Below the pieces are notes generated by a model. The model was not told the origin of the DNA, made no database searches, and saw nothing but the letters and a program-made list of their open reading frames with translations. Below are positions 7,643 through 17,440 of a DNA stretch of 62,823 nt, piece by piece. Source of the stretch: CAVVEQ01 sp963747315 (GTDB lineage Bacteria; Chloroflexota; Anaerolineae; Anaerolineales; Anaerolineaceae); contig CAVVEQ010000009.1 in the NCBI GenBank assembly GCA_963747315.1, positions 1-62,823 of the forward strand. Direction: 5' to 3'. The translations under genes and the position numbers were made by a program. Numbering within the stretch: position 1 is the first letter of the stretch; the number at the start of each line of letters is the position of its first letter.

Positions 7643-10399
7643 TCAGCGTAAACGTAGGATCTTTAATTCTTCCGCCCGCGTAACGGCATACCTCCGCTGA
7701 TTAACGCCGAGTTTCGCATAAAGGTTGACTGTATGCCGTTTGGCGGTCGCATAGGAAATATGGAGCGTTTGAGCGATTTCCTTGATGCTCATCGGGCCGC
7801 GTAGCAATTCCAGGACTTCAAGTTCGCGGGGGGTTAGTGGCTCGATCAGTTCCTGATTATTCTTTGAAGTAATTCCTGATTTTGCCTCAATGTTTTGTGG
7901 TTCGCTGGGGTTGAATTCATCCGCAGGAAAGGCTACCAGGATACGTTGGATGAAACCACCCAAACCATCGTGATCTGCAACCGCTTTTAAAGCATCTCTC
8001 ATCGGTTTCCCCAGATCGAGAAAGGCTCGGACGAATCCCCCGCTCTGCGCAAGTTCCAGCGCCTGGATCAAAAAGGCATCACATTTGTGGTTATTCCCAG
8101 CCTTCCGATTCGCCAGCGCCTGCAATGCCAGGATCTCGATCATGAATCGGGTGTTGAAAGTTCGCCTTGCGATCTCTTCCAGGGTATTCAGGATCCGCGT
8201 CGCCGCGCGCAGGTCATCATTCATCGCTCTGGTGATCAGAATCTTAGCCCGGGTCAACTGCGGTTCTTCGAACCACATCAATGGCAGATCCGGGGGTATC
8301 TCCGGGATGGATTCCACCCACCGCCCGGCACCTGCCAGGTTACCCTGCAAGAGCATCATCCTGGCATTCAGGGCACTCGTCCGGTGGTCCTCCACACCAT
8401 TCATCTCCAGGTCAAACTGACTGATCAATTCAACCTTTTGTATGGCTTCCTGGCTCTGACCGTTGATCTGATATATTACGGCAAGCCCTGCGACTGCATC
8501 ACGGTATGTGGTGATCTGGGCTGAGAATGGATTCTCAATGATCCGGTGGAAGTGTAGAGAAGCATCCTCCAGTTCATCCCTTTGAAAACTTACGATCCCA
8601 AGAAACCAGTCAGCCCAGTTTTTCATGAGATGGATACCAGAACTTGATGCTGCCCGAAGCAGTGTCCCGGCAATTTTTCGGACATCATCCAGCCGACCTG
8701 TATTTAAGTATATGAAAGAAAGGGATAGCAGCAGAAATAGTGAATATGTATCTCTTTTTTGACCGCACGAGCCATATTCCTCAAGGATCATTCGTTCGGC
8801 CTCAAGAGCTTGCCCATCCGCCTGCATCGCCATCCCCAGGAAAAGCATCGCACCCCCGCGGATAAATTTCCATTCTGATGGGAAAATCTGGAGTACCTGC
8901 CGGCACATTTCAATCGCCTGTGGGTTCCGATTAGTGAAATATGCCTGCTGGGCTTTGATCAGGAGGATTTGGCCGCGCAGAATCTCCAAGTCGATTCCTT
9001 GTACCGGCTCCGAATACTCCGAATCCAGTAGTTCTTCGATCTGTTGGATCACCTGCGCCTGTTTGACCAGTTGCCAGGAGAATTCCATGGACCAGGCTCG
9101 GAGCATCAAGAGTTCCGGGTGCTTCTGGATCATACTTACTGGCAAAAGCTTCAACCACCGGTCAAGGGTTAGCCGGTCCTCCCGATTGATTACCTCACGT
9201 GATCCGGAAACCATCTGCCGCGCTGCCAGGTCTGTATCACCCGCAGCCAGGGCATGCTGCAGCGCTTCCTCGAGGTAATCCTGCTCTTCAAACCAGGTCG
9301 ATGCCATCCGATGTAATGCGGCGATCCTATCGGGGGTTGATCGGGTTGATAACTTCTGCTGCAGCAATTCCTGGAATAATTGATGGTACCGGAACCATTC
9401 CCGGTGGTTATCCAGTGGGATCAGGAACAGTTCCGAGGATTCGATCAAATCCAGGCATTCGCGCACGCTCAGGTTGGAATCAGTTCCCGCCATGACGGCT
9501 TCGCAGAGCTGAATGCAAAAGCGGTCCAGGATGGAGGTGTAGAGCAAGAAATCCTGAATAACCGGTAATTGCTGGTTAACAACCTCACTGACCAGATACG
9601 CGGTGATATTCATATTCTCATCAGATAATGCCCGCAGGACTGATTCCTGGCTGTCTTTCGGGCGGAGCGTCAATGCAGCCAAATGAAGTCCGGCCGGCCA
9701 GCCTTCAAAGCGTTCCTCCAGAAGGGCAAGTGCTTTTTGATCGGAAAGATTGGGGATCAAGAGCTCAAGATAAGCAGCGCTCTCTTCCGGTGTGAAACGC
9801 AAATCGCGGGTACGGATCTCAAGGATCAAGCCCTTGGCGCGTAAGGGGACCAGTGGAAGAGGAGGGCTGATCCGCGCGATCAGAACAAGATGAAGCGAAT
9901 TTGGCCAGTGTTGGATCAATTCACCGATAAGATCATGAACTTCATGACCGTGAAGCGTCTGGTAGTCATCCAGCACAAGGATCAATTCACCGGGAAGTTT
10001 TTCAAGCTCATTGAAGAAGGTTGCGGATAAGATTGACCTGGGGATTTGCTGCCTGCCATGCAGCAATGTCAGCGTGTTGGTACATGCGTCAGAGAACACG
10101 GTCTGAATGGCGGCAATGAAATAATCCAGGAACAGGTTCAGGTCGCTGTCATTTTCATCCAGGGATAACCATGCTGTTGGAGGAAAAGGATCGACCCGAC
10201 CTGGCTTTTTTTCATGGCTGTCGATCCAGGTTCCGATCAGGGTCGATTTTCCAAAACCAGCCGGTGCGCAGACCAGGATCATCTGGTCGTGCACGTGTTT
10301 ATCCAAACTCTCAAGCAATCTTCTACGGACGAGTAAAGACCCGGGAAGGTTGGGTCTGTGTAGTTTTGTTCGAAGTAGGATTTTATGCAGATTCGGCAT
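7643..10399 (-). CDS. MalT-like ATP-dependent LuxR-family transcription regulator
   Basis: An intact 918-residue protein with the LAL/STAND layout: a P-loop at residues 44-54 (CAPAGFGKSTL), a Walker B near 138 (LILVLDDYQ), a long TPR-like helical middle (~400-820), and a C-terminal LuxR HTH (PLTPRELEVLELLRG, then HISYATAKRHTVNLYAKLGV). MalT-type proteins bind ATP and an inducer, oligomerise and activate from directly repeated sites. The inducer is unknown. It ends 161 bases before the start of the radical SAM gene, and a repeated TGTA element precedes both that gene and the next, making it the natural candidate regulator (inference). Confidence 0.92.
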   Translation of the reverse strand: MPNLHKILLRTKLHRPNLPGSLLVRRRLLESLDKHVHDQMILVCAPAGFGKSTLIGTWIDSHEKKPGRVDPFPPTAWLSLDENDSDLNLFLDYFIAAIQTVFSDACTNTLTLLHGRQQIPRSILSATFFNELEKLPGELILVLDDYQTLHGHEVHDLIGELIQHWPNSLHLVLIARISPPLPLVPLRAKGLILEIRTRDLRFTPEESAAYLELLIPNLSDQKALALLEERFEGWPAGLHLAALTLRPKDSQESVLRALSDENMNITAYLVSEVVNQQLPVIQDFLLYTSILDRFCIQLCEAVMAGTDSNLSVRECLDLIESSELFLIPLDNHREWFRYHQLFQELLQQKLSTRSTPDRIAALHRMASTWFEEQDYLEEALQHALAAGDTDLAARQMVSGSREVINREDRLTLDRWLKLLPVSMIQKHPELLMLRAWSMEFSWQLVKQAQVIQQIEELLDSEYSEPVQGIDLEILRGQILLIKAQQAYFTNRNPQAIEMCRQVLQIFPSEWKFIRGGAMLFLGMAMQADGQALEAERMILEEYGSCGQKRDTYSLFLLLSLSFIYLNTGRLDDVRKIAGTLLRAASSSGIHLMKNWADWFLGIVSFQRDELEDASLHFHRIIENPFSAQITTYRDAVAGLAVIYQINGQSQEAIQKVELISQFDLEMNGVEDHRTSALNARMMLLQGNLAGAGRWVESIPEIPPDLPLMWFEEPQLTRAKILITRAMNDDLRAATRILNTLEEIARRTFNTRFMIEILALQALANRKAGNNHKCDAFLIQALELAQSGGFVRAFLDLGKPMRDALKAVADHDGLGGFIQRILVAFPADEFNPSEPQNIEAKSGITSKNNQELIEPLTPRELEVLELLRGPMSIKEIAQTLHISYATAKRHTVNLYAKLGVNQRRYAVTRAEELKILRLR

Positions 10400-10473
10400 C
10401 TCTATTAAATTACCATAAACGAATAATTTTTACTATGCCGAGTGTTAATCAAAAAATGTTGGGTTTTACTATT

Positions 10474-11448
10474 TCATTGAGAATATTCTTTATACCAATC
10501 CGGTTTTGGTTTCTCCATCCGGTAAAAATCCGTCCAGGGACGAGCCAGTGCGTTGCATATCGCTGTCACGCGGGTCATCCGTTCCACCACCTTGCTGCCC
10601 AGGAAATTCCGCCTTGCCTCACCATCCATGGTGGCGGCTTCCTGCCAGACTGCCCGCCCCACTGCCACCCCGGATGCCCCCTTACCGCAGGCAATGGTCG
10701 TCTGGCGGAGGAAGATCTCAAAGCTGACGGATGCTGAAAGCAGCACCCAGGGCACTACGCTGGCAACCGAAAGCTCTGCGCAGGCTTTTGCCCAGGCTGC
10801 TTCATTCATTTCGGCGGAGATGTCCATCGGGAATTCGGTTTTGAGCACATCCACGTTGAGCGGGGTCAGCCGGCGAGCGGTCTCGATCACCACCCTGTGG
10901 CGCTCCTCGGGGGTAAGTTTATTAGATGAAGGTGAGAGCGAGTAGGAGTGGGTCTCAAGGAAGAAGGGAATATCCTCCGATACACTATCCTCCCCCACCT
11001 TCGCCACCAGAGATTCAATCTCGGCAGCAGTGGGAGAATCCGGGTGGTAATAGACCAGCAGCTTGACCGCGTTGGCACCCATGCGGCGGGCTTTCTTCAC
11101 GTCCCAGTCCTCCAGCAGGTTGGAGTGACGTGCGCGGCTGTCGCCGGTATAACCGGTGGCATCCAGCGTGGCGATCAAACCTGTGTGCCCTGGCAGTGCT
11201 CCGCAGCTGATCCCGTTCGCAATTCCATACTCCGGATCCAGCAGCACGGCGGAACAGGCATTGCCGACCGAGGAGATCACGTCGCATTTAAAATCCATCA
11301 TCTGGTCATCGGTGACCGATTTTGGATCGGTTGGATTCAGGGAATTGCGCAGGTTTGTGCGGTGATCGAGCGCCAGCACCGAAATGGCTCCCCTGTCGGT
11401 GGCGCACTGCTGCAAACCGCGGTATTTTCCGATTGAAAGGTTTTTCAT
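10474..11448 (-). CDS. Tagatose-1,6-bisphosphate aldolase (LacD)-like class I aldolase
   Basis: A 324-residue protein, normal for LacD-type aldolases. It has the LALDHRTNLRNSLNP start, VLLDPEYG, the strand VKLLVYYHPD and DVLKTEFP, where the lysine is the likely Schiff-base residue, followed by PWVLLSASVS and GVAVGRAVWQEA for phosphate binding. The family splits tagatose-1,6-bisphosphate into DHAP and glyceraldehyde-3-phosphate in the cytoplasm; related enzymes act on other sugar or sulfosugar phosphates (for example sulfofructose-1-phosphate aldolase YihT), so the exact substrate is open. ATG 11448 has AGGAG upstream. It is divergent from the ECF sigma gene. Confidence 0.8.
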   Translation of the reverse strand: MKNLSIGKYRGLQQCATDRGAISVLALDHRTNLRNSLNPTDPKSVTDDQMMDFKCDVISSVGNACSAVLLDPEYGIANGISCGALPGHTGLIATLDATGYTGDSRARHSNLLEDWDVKKARRMGANAVKLLVYYHPDSPTAAEIESLVAKVGEDSVSEDIPFFLETHSYSLSPSSNKLTPEERHRVVIETARRLTPLNVDVLKTEFPMDISAEMNEAAWAKACAELSVASVVPWVLLSASVSFEIFLRQTTIACGKGASGVAVGRAVWQEAATMDGEARRNFLGSKVVERMTRVTAICNALARPWTDFYRMEKPKPDWYKEYSQ

Positions 11449-11555
11449 TAACGCTCCTGAGAGTTTTCGGGAGTGGAGTTTGATGAACCTCGATATTATG
11501 CATCACAAAAAGAAATTTGTCGAATGACGCCGCAAAACGGGGATGCGCCTTCAGC

Positions 11556-11561
11556 TATAAT
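11556..11561 (+). promoter_or_regulatory. -10 hexamer TATAAT, likely leaderless start
   Basis: A perfect TATAAT ends nine bases before the ATG of the ECF sigma gene, with no Shine-Dalgarno between, so transcription would begin at or next to the ATG. No convincing -35 is seen at 17 bp. Confidence 0.5.
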
Positions 11562-11570
11562 CATTACGCA

Positions 11571-12185
11571 ATGGATGAAACTGCTCTGATCCGTTCCGCT
11601 GTGGATGGAGACCTGGATGCTTTCAACCGGCTGGTGCTTGAATACCAGGAGCCTGCGTTCAATGTTGCTCTGCGCATGCTTGGCGAGGTGCCTGCCGCTG
11701 AGGATGCCACCCAGAATGCGTTCATCTCCGCGTATCGCAACCTGCACCAGTACCGGGGAGGCTCATTCAAAGCATGGGTGCTCCGCATGGTTACGAATGC
11801 CTGTTATGACGAACTCCGCCGCAGGCAGCGGCGGCCTACTATCTCGCTTGATGAGGATGCGGACGGGGATCAAGCCCCGCTGGATGAATCTCTGGCAGCC
11901 GCCGATTCCACCGCGCCCGACCCGCAGCTCGCCCTGGAGCAGCAGGAGCTGGAGCACGCCATTCAGCACTGCCTGGATGGCCTGCCGGCGGAATTCCGAT
12001 CGGCGGTGATCCTGGCGGATATTGAGGGATTGGATTATGAAGAGATCTCCAGGGCAGCCGGGATACCCCTGGGCACGATCAAAAGCCGCCTGGCAAGGGC
12101 TCGCTTTAAACTGCGCGATTGCCTGAATACCTTTGAGGAACTTTTACCCGCCCGCTTCCGTCTGATTAACAAGGAGATTGGATGA
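11571..12185 (+). CDS. ECF-type RNA polymerase sigma factor (RpoE-like)
   Basis: The 204-residue protein contains region 2 (AFNRLVLEYQEPAFNVALRM and AEDATQNAFISAYRNL) and region 4 (LPAEFRSAVILADIEGLDYE, GIPLGTIKSRLARARFKLRD). ATG 11571 is chosen over the upstream ATG 11517 because the similarity starts at MDETALIRSAV and a TATAAT lies directly before it. The stop overlaps the ATG of the next gene (12182), coupling it to its membrane anti-sigma factor. Such pairs respond to envelope signals; the signal is unknown. Confidence 0.9.
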   Translation: MDETALIRSAVDGDLDAFNRLVLEYQEPAFNVALRMLGEVPAAEDATQNAFISAYRNLHQYRGGSFKAWVLRMVTNACYDELRRRQRRPTISLDEDADGDQAPLDESLAAADSTAPDPQLALEQQELEHAIQHCLDGLPAEFRSAVILADIEGLDYEEISRAAGIPLGTIKSRLARARFKLRDCLNTFEELLPARFRLINKEIG

Positions 12186-13002
12186 CCAGCACCTTATCAG
12201 ACCGCGACCGCGAGCTGCTTTCCGCCCTGCTGGATGGGCGTCTCTCCGCGCAGGACAAGGACAAACTGACGCGGAGGATCGCTGCATCTACCGAGCTGGC
12301 AGCGGAATGGGATCAGCTCCGGCACCTGCGGGAATTGATGAAAAAGCTTCCGCGCCACAAGGCCCGGCGCAGCTTCCTGCTCAAACCCGGAAGCATCCCG
12401 GTGCGAAAACCCTCTCCGCTTCTGTTCCCGATGCGCCTTGTCTCCGGGTCTGGCTTCTGCCGCTCTGGTGATCCTGCTGGCACTGGATGCAACCGTTTTA
12501 TTCCGCAGCGGGATGCTTGCCTCCGCCCCGGCAGCCGCCCCGCTGGCTGCCAGCGAAGCCCTGAGCGCGGAAAAAGCCGCAGCAGGGGAAATGAGCGACG
12601 AGATCATCTTCTGGTCGACCCCCACGATTGAGGCTTTTGGCAAAGGCGGCGGAGCGCCGGATCCCTCCATGGATGCAAACAGCGCCATGATGGCAATGCC
12701 TGCCGAACCGCAAGTCGAACCTCCGCCGCCAGCAGAATCACCGGTCGCTGAATCCCAAGTTTCAAACGCACCTCCGGTGGGATTGCCGGCTGAAGCCACG
12801 CCGGAATTCGCTCCAGAAGGCGGTCCCATCCTGGGTATCCCCGGTCGGGAGGAACAGGGCAGAATTCTGGATTCAGGATCCGAAATTCCTCCACCCCCGG
12901 CGGTTTTCAACCAAATTTTCCGCCCCGCAGCGGAGATATTTCTCCTTCCTTCTTGCCATCGGGACTGCCATTGCTGCCGTGGTGCTCGGCAGGAGAAAAT
13001 AA
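12182..13002 (+). CDS. Membrane-bound anti-sigma factor (frame broken twice)
   Basis: Three frames join into one protein of about 270 residues. The first part (MTSTLSDRDRELLSALLDGR to LFPM) is a typical cytoplasmic anti-sigma N-terminus without zinc His-Cys residues. After a shift near 12435 comes a membrane segment (LASAALVILLAL) and a Pro/Ala-rich extracellular stretch with conserved-looking FEAFGKGGG-like turns. After a second shift in the run AATTTTCC near 12920, a second hydrophobic helix (FSFLLAIGTAIAAVVLG) ends with RRK and a TAA at 13000. Translational overlap with the sigma gene supports the assignment. Read frame by frame it would be misannotated as two unrelated pieces. Confidence 0.7.
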
Positions 13003-13033
13003 AAAAAACCGGCCAGAAAACCTGACCGGTTTG
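13003..13033. terminator. Bidirectional hairpin terminator
   Basis: AAACCGG-C-CAG and CTG-A-CCGGTTT pair around an AAAAC loop; an A-run on the left gives a U-run on the leftward strand. It separates the convergent anti-sigma and SixA-like genes. Confidence 0.6.
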
Positions 13034-13048
13034 TGATTTAAACCACTA

Positions 13049-13534
13049 TCAATGTTCAGGGCGGAAAAGACCGACCAGCTCGCCTTCAACACCGTAATTC
13101 AATTCTGTCCATTCTTTGATAGGCACTTTGATCTCCGCCATCGCCGCGGTGGGCAGATCGACCACTTTGCCGCCCAGGATCTGCGCCAGACCTTCCATCC
13201 CGGGGTTATGTCCGACCACCAGCACCCGCTTAACCTCCGCAGGCAGGGTTTGCAGTGCTTCGATGATGGCGGATGGTTCAGCCATGTAGAGCGAATCCAG
13301 GTAGGTAATTTCTTCCTTATAGTCCAGCTTCTGCGCCACAGCTTCCGCGGTGGCTGCCGCGCGGACCGCGGTGGAGCTGATGATGCGGTCCGGGAGAATC
13401 TCCTCTTTTTTGAGCACCTTGCCCATGCGGGGTGCATCGTGCTCGCCGCGTTTGGTCAGGGGACGGTCTTTATCGGAAAGATCGGGGAATTTCCAGGAGG
13501 ATTTTGCGTGGCGCATCAGGATCAGGGTTTTCAT
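13049..13534 (-). CDS. SixA-like histidine phosphatase
   Basis: A complete 161-residue protein of the histidine phosphatase branch 2-like SixA family. The phosphate loop reads LMRHAKSSW (His8 is the phosphoacceptor), followed by RPLTKRGEHDAPRMG and, near residue 109, the second catalytic histidine in VVGHNPGMEGLA. SixA removes phosphate from histidine of phosphotransfer proteins; SixA-like enzymes from other phyla may use other substrates. It is single, convergent with the anti-sigma gene and followed by a shared terminator. Confidence 0.85.
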   Translation of the reverse strand: MKTLILMRHAKSSWKFPDLSDKDRPLTKRGEHDAPRMGKVLKKEEILPDRIISSTAVRAAATAEAVAQKLDYKEEITYLDSLYMAEPSAIIEALQTLPAEVKRVLVVGHNPGMEGLAQILGGKVVDLPTAAMAEIKVPIKEWTELNYGVEGELVGLFRPEH

Positions 13535-13667
13535 GGGTCACCTTCTCAGGTAAAAACGAAATTTTGGAGCTTAGGTAGTATATCATAAACGGGTTGTGGC
13601 GTTCCCCATTTTCCTTGACATTTTTCACTATACCGACAGAATAAAGAATGAGTTGAATATTTCTGTG

Positions 13668-14453
13668 AACCAACATTACCGAATCAATTCAAGGTTTTTC
13701 TTTCCTTTTCTCCTTTCCGCATTTTCGGGAAACAAACGGTCTTCAAAAAGATGCAGTCCAACTTGCAGCCGGGAATGGGAATTCGGGTAAATGCGTAATC
13801 GGAGAGAACAATATTCCCAGATGTGGATCCGGTCTAGTGGTGTTCAATCACTATTCGCGGGAAGGATTTTCCATCCTCAACGCGGTGGCTGCCATCGCCG
13901 CTTCGGTTCCTGTAGAAATGCACTGGATCATGACAAGCGCATGGACGTTCCCGGGCAATGCCATTGCTCCAAGCTCTGCGCGAAATTGTCCGAATGGATC
14001 TTCCGCAGGATCGCCAGGGTTTATGGGTTCACCCTCTTCCCGCCCATGCCGCCCGACCCTGCGGATGCGAGCAGGCGCGTACCGATGCCATCCGCGGAGG
14101 TGTTTCAGCATATCAAAGACAATCCTGATACCCTCGTCGCGCTTGCCCCCGAGGGACGGGATTTCCCCGGCGGGGTCCTGGGAATGCCGCCCGCAGGCAG
14201 CGGAAAGTTCCTCCTGGAGCTCTCCAGGCGTCTTGGCCCGGTGTATCCAGTCGGGATCTTTGAAGAAGGCGGTGCACTGCATCTGCGTTTTGGCGCACCC
14301 TTTGATCTTTGTTCTATAATCAGGGAATCCGCATTGGATCCTGATTCAGCCAGCCGCGTGGTGATGGAGCACATCGCCAGCCTGCTGCCGGGGCATCTTG
14401 CCGGAGAATTTCAGTCACCACAGGAGATGCCTTCCACCGGTAGTCAGGCTTGA
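13668..14453 (+). CDS. PlsC-like lysophospholipid acyltransferase (frame broken; start unclear)
   Basis: One frame carries GENNIPRCGSGLVVFNHYSREGF and VEMHWIMTSAWTFPGN. The other, from about 13970, carries LSEWIFRRIARVYGFTLFPPMPP, the PEGRDFPGG motif and GPVYPVGIFEEGGALHLRFG. Together these form an acyltransferase of the 1-acylglycerol-3-phosphate type, with NHYSREG in place of the usual NHxxxxD. No ATG, GTG or TTG fits before GENNIP in the first frame, so a second break may lie further upstream and the given start is only the edge of the open frame. The C-terminus ends at TGA 14453. Interrupted reading or a pseudogene are both possible. Confidence 0.55.
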
Positions 14454-14562
14454 GAATTTACAAGAAATTGCAACACATTACATTATCAGCCAAAGGAATA
14501 GCTGCCTGGAGATCGCACCCTGGTTCAGGCATCGAGATTACATCACAGAAGGGAACCAACCC

Positions 14563-16011
14563 ATGGAACAAAAATCCGGAGCGCAGATCAGCCGCAAGGC
14601 ATTCATCCAATCCCTGGTCATCCTGTTCATCCTGATGGTGATCGCAGGCTTCCTCACCATTGTGGTGCCGTCCGGTCAATTCACCTACAGCGAGGTGGAT
14701 GGCCGCATGACGGTTGAACCGGGCTCCTACCAATCTGTCCCCAAGCCGGATTACCCGGTCTGGCAGTGGTTCCTCGCTCCCATCCAGGTGCTGGGCAGCG
14801 ACGCCGGCCTCACCATCATCGTGATCATCGTCGTGCTCTTCTTCGCCGGGGGAGCGTTCGCCGTGCTGGATAAGACCGGAACGCTGCGGGCGATCATCGC
14901 GCGGGTGATCAACCGCTTTCGCGGACGCAAATACCTGCTGCTGTGGATGGTCGCGCTGGCGTTCATGCTTATGGGAGCGACCCTGGGCATCTTCGAGGAG
15001 GTCATCCTGCTGGTGCCTGTGATGATCGCCTTTTCCTATTCCCTGGGCTGGGATGCGCTGGTGGGGCTTGGCCTTTCCGTACTTGCCACCAACATGGGCT
15101 TTTCCGCTGCCATCTCCAACCCGTTCACCCTGGGGGTCGCCCAGCAGCTCGCCGGGCTGCCCATTTTTTCCGGAGCCTGGTTCCATGTGATCATTTTCGC
15201 GGTCATGTACCTGATCTTCACCTCCTTTTTATACCTGTATGCCAAAAAGATCGATCGGGATCCCAGGAATTCGCTGGTATACCGGGAGGATCAGGCGGAG
15301 AGGAATAAATACGATTTGAAGGATATGCCTCTCAGCGCGCCGGATCGAAAGCAGAACCGCGCCATGGCTTTCTTCGGAGTGTTCGTGCTGTTGATCCTGG
15401 TGGATATGCTCCTTGCGCCTTTCATCCCGGCCATCTCCGATCTTTCTCTCCCGCTGGTGGGGGTCCTCTTCCTGATCGGCGGCTTGGGTGCCGGGTTCCT
15501 TTCCGGTGCTGGCAGTAAAGCAGTCTGGAGCGGGCTGAAGGATGGAATGATCGGCCTGCTTCCGGCTGTGCCCCTCATTCTTATGGCATCCAGCATCCGC
15601 TTCATCCTCGATAGCGGACAGGTGACCGATACCATCCTGCATGCCGCGGCAGCACCGCTTTCGAACCTGGGCGCCATGCCGGCTGCGATCGTTATCTACC
15701 TCCTGGCGCTCGGGGTGGAGTTTTTCATCGGCTCCGGCTCGGCCAAAGCCTTTCTGCTCATGCCCATCATCCTGCCGCTGGCCGACCTGGTCGGGCTCAC
15801 CCGCCAGACTGCCGTGCTGGCCTATATCTTCGGCGACGGGTTTTCCAATATGGCCTACCCCACCAATCCCGTGCTGCTCATCAGCCTGGGTCTGACGGTG
15901 GTCAGCTATCCCAAGTGGTTTCGCTGGACGGCAAAACTGTGGCTATTGGTCATTCTCGCTACGGTTGTTTTTCTTGGTATTGCCGTTGCCATCGGTTATG
16001 GGCCGTTCTGA
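14563..16011 (+). CDS. YfcC/DcuC-type membrane carrier
   Basis: A 482-residue integral membrane protein with about 12 hydrophobic segments. ATG 14563 is chosen because MEQKSGAQISRKAFIQ starts the cytoplasmic lead of this family; upstream codons are not conserved-looking. The stretches VVPSGQFTY, GATLGIFEEVILLVPVM and GSGSAKAFLLMPIILPLADL match the YfcC (DUF-type IT superfamily) anaerobic C4-dicarboxylate/basic amino-acid carrier family, with the two IT re-entrant regions. Substrate not predictable. It stands alone between the acyltransferase and an MFS carrier. Confidence 0.85.
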   Translation: MEQKSGAQISRKAFIQSLVILFILMVIAGFLTIVVPSGQFTYSEVDGRMTVEPGSYQSVPKPDYPVWQWFLAPIQVLGSDAGLTIIVIIVVLFFAGGAFAVLDKTGTLRAIIARVINRFRGRKYLLLWMVALAFMLMGATLGIFEEVILLVPVMIAFSYSLGWDALVGLGLSVLATNMGFSAAISNPFTLGVAQQLAGLPIFSGAWFHVIIFAVMYLIFTSFLYLYAKKIDRDPRNSLVYREDQAERNKYDLKDMPLSAPDRKQNRAMAFFGVFVLLILVDMLLAPFIPAISDLSLPLVGVLFLIGGLGAGFLSGAGSKAVWSGLKDGMIGLLPAVPLILMASSIRFILDSGQVTDTILHAAAAPLSNLGAMPAAIVIYLLALGVEFFIGSGSAKAFLLMPIILPLADLVGLTRQTAVLAYIFGDGFSNMAYPTNPVLLISLGLTVVSYPKWFRWTAKLWLLVILATVVFLGIAVAIGYGPF

Positions 16012-16078
16012 TCTGCTTGCCCGCCAAAAATTTCTTTTATAGAATGAGAGTGAAAATGCTGGCGGAGGAATCAGAGCG

Positions 16079-17314
16079 ATGAACGAATCAAAACCTTCTC
16101 GGTCGTGGATCAACCTGTTATCGGTCAATACCTACTGGGTGGGGCTTTCGTTCATGTGGAATTCGCTCCATGTGATCCTGCTGCCGGTGATCCTGCTCCG
16201 CTTCACCCCGGAAGGAATGAAGAATACCTACCTGGGTGGATTGACCTTTTTCGGCCTGATCCTCGCCATGGTGCTGCAGCCCATCAGCGGGGCGATCAGC
16301 GACAATTGGCGCTCCAGGTGGGGAAGAAGACGCCCTCTGATCCTGATCGGCACCCTGTTCGATTTCCTTTTCCTCTTCCTTCTTGGTTGGGCAGGCGGCT
16401 TGGAATGGGTCTTCATCGGGTACCTGGGGCTTCAGATCAGTTCCAACATCGCTCACGGTCCCGCCCAGGGGCTTCTACCCGATCTCATCCCGCCGGATAA
16501 GATCGGCAAAGCCAGCGGGGTCAAGAATTTTATGGATATGAGCGGGATCATCGTCGCCTCGCTGGTGGTGGGGAACATGCTCGGTCCGCAAAACGAAAAC
16601 GTAAACGCGGTTCTGCTGGTGATCATGGCAGTCCTGGCAGTTTTCACCGCCATCACCCTGATCTGGGCAAAGGAGAAACCCTCCTCGGGAGATGGACCCG
16701 AGACTGCGCCGCCGCCGCTTCGCGAGCAGCTGCGGGTGAACGTGCGCGGCAACAAACCCTTCTTCTGGATGATCGCCCACCGCCTGCTTTTCCTGGTGGG
16801 AATCTATGCGCTGCAATCATTCCTCTTTTATTACGTTCAGGATTTTCTGAAGGCACCGGATGCGGCAAAAACGACCGGAAATCTCACCGCCACCCTGGGG
16901 GTGCTTCTGGTGGTCACCGCGCTGGCCGGCGGCTGGCTGACCGATAAATTCGGATCGATCGTTATGACCATTGTCGCCGGGATCCTGGCCACCACCGGGT
17001 ACTTGTTGCTCTTGACCGTCCGCGATGTGAACCTGCTCACCTGGCTGGGGGTGTTGATCGGCGCTGGGATGGGCTTCTTTCTGACCGCCAACTGGGCGAT
17101 GGCAAACCGCCTTGCGCCGAAAGGGGAAAGCGGGAAATATATGGGTCTGACAAACCTGGCCACCGCCGGGGCTGCCGCCCTGGCACGCCTGGAAGGGCCG
17201 GGGATCGACTTTCTTAACAATGCCAACCAGGGCTCGTGGTACGGTTATAAGGGTATGTTCATTTTTGCAGCGGTTTGCACGGTGGCCAGCTTGCTGCTGC
17301 TTCCCAAAGACTAA
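16079..17314 (+). CDS. MFS transporter (SLC45/GPH-like)
   Basis: A 411-residue protein with 12 predicted membrane segments. The loop 2-3 motif SDNWRSRWGRRRPLILIG, the paired GLLPDLIPP(DK)IGKASG loop and a second WLTDKFG motif after helix 8 are typical of the glycoside/sucrose-type MFS carriers (SLC45-like) of Anaerolineae. A GGAGG ribosome site lies before ATG 16079. A terminator follows at 17392. Substrate probably a sugar or glycoside by family, not shown by context. Confidence 0.85.
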   Translation: MNESKPSRSWINLLSVNTYWVGLSFMWNSLHVILLPVILLRFTPEGMKNTYLGGLTFFGLILAMVLQPISGAISDNWRSRWGRRRPLILIGTLFDFLFLFLLGWAGGLEWVFIGYLGLQISSNIAHGPAQGLLPDLIPPDKIGKASGVKNFMDMSGIIVASLVVGNMLGPQNENVNAVLLVIMAVLAVFTAITLIWAKEKPSSGDGPETAPPPLREQLRVNVRGNKPFFWMIAHRLLFLVGIYALQSFLFYYVQDFLKAPDAAKTTGNLTATLGVLLVVTALAGGWLTDKFGSIVMTIVAGILATTGYLLLLTVRDVNLLTWLGVLIGAGMGFFLTANWAMANRLAPKGESGKYMGLTNLATAGAAALARLEGPGIDFLNNANQGSWYGYKGMFIFAAVCTVASLLLLPKD

Positions 17315-17391
17315 AGAGGTACGCGAAGAATAACGATCCTGGAAGATTTTCATTGGCCAAACAGATTTTTCAGTTCTGGTTAAATACAAGA

Positions 17392-17421
17392 AGCGCGGAT
17401 ATTCTCCGCGCTGTCTTTTTT
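17392..17421 (+). terminator. Rho-independent terminator after the MFS gene
   Basis: AGCGCGGA and TCCGCGCT form an 8-bp stem with a 5-base loop, followed by GTCTTTTTTT on the rightward strand. Confidence 0.75.
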
Positions 17422-17440
17422 TCATCCGAAAAAACTTGTG

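Noticed and set aside
12178..12471. Overlapping rightward open frame at the anti-sigma start
   Set aside because: It is an alternative frame of the anti-sigma gene; the frame from ATG 12182 carries the conserved-looking sequence.
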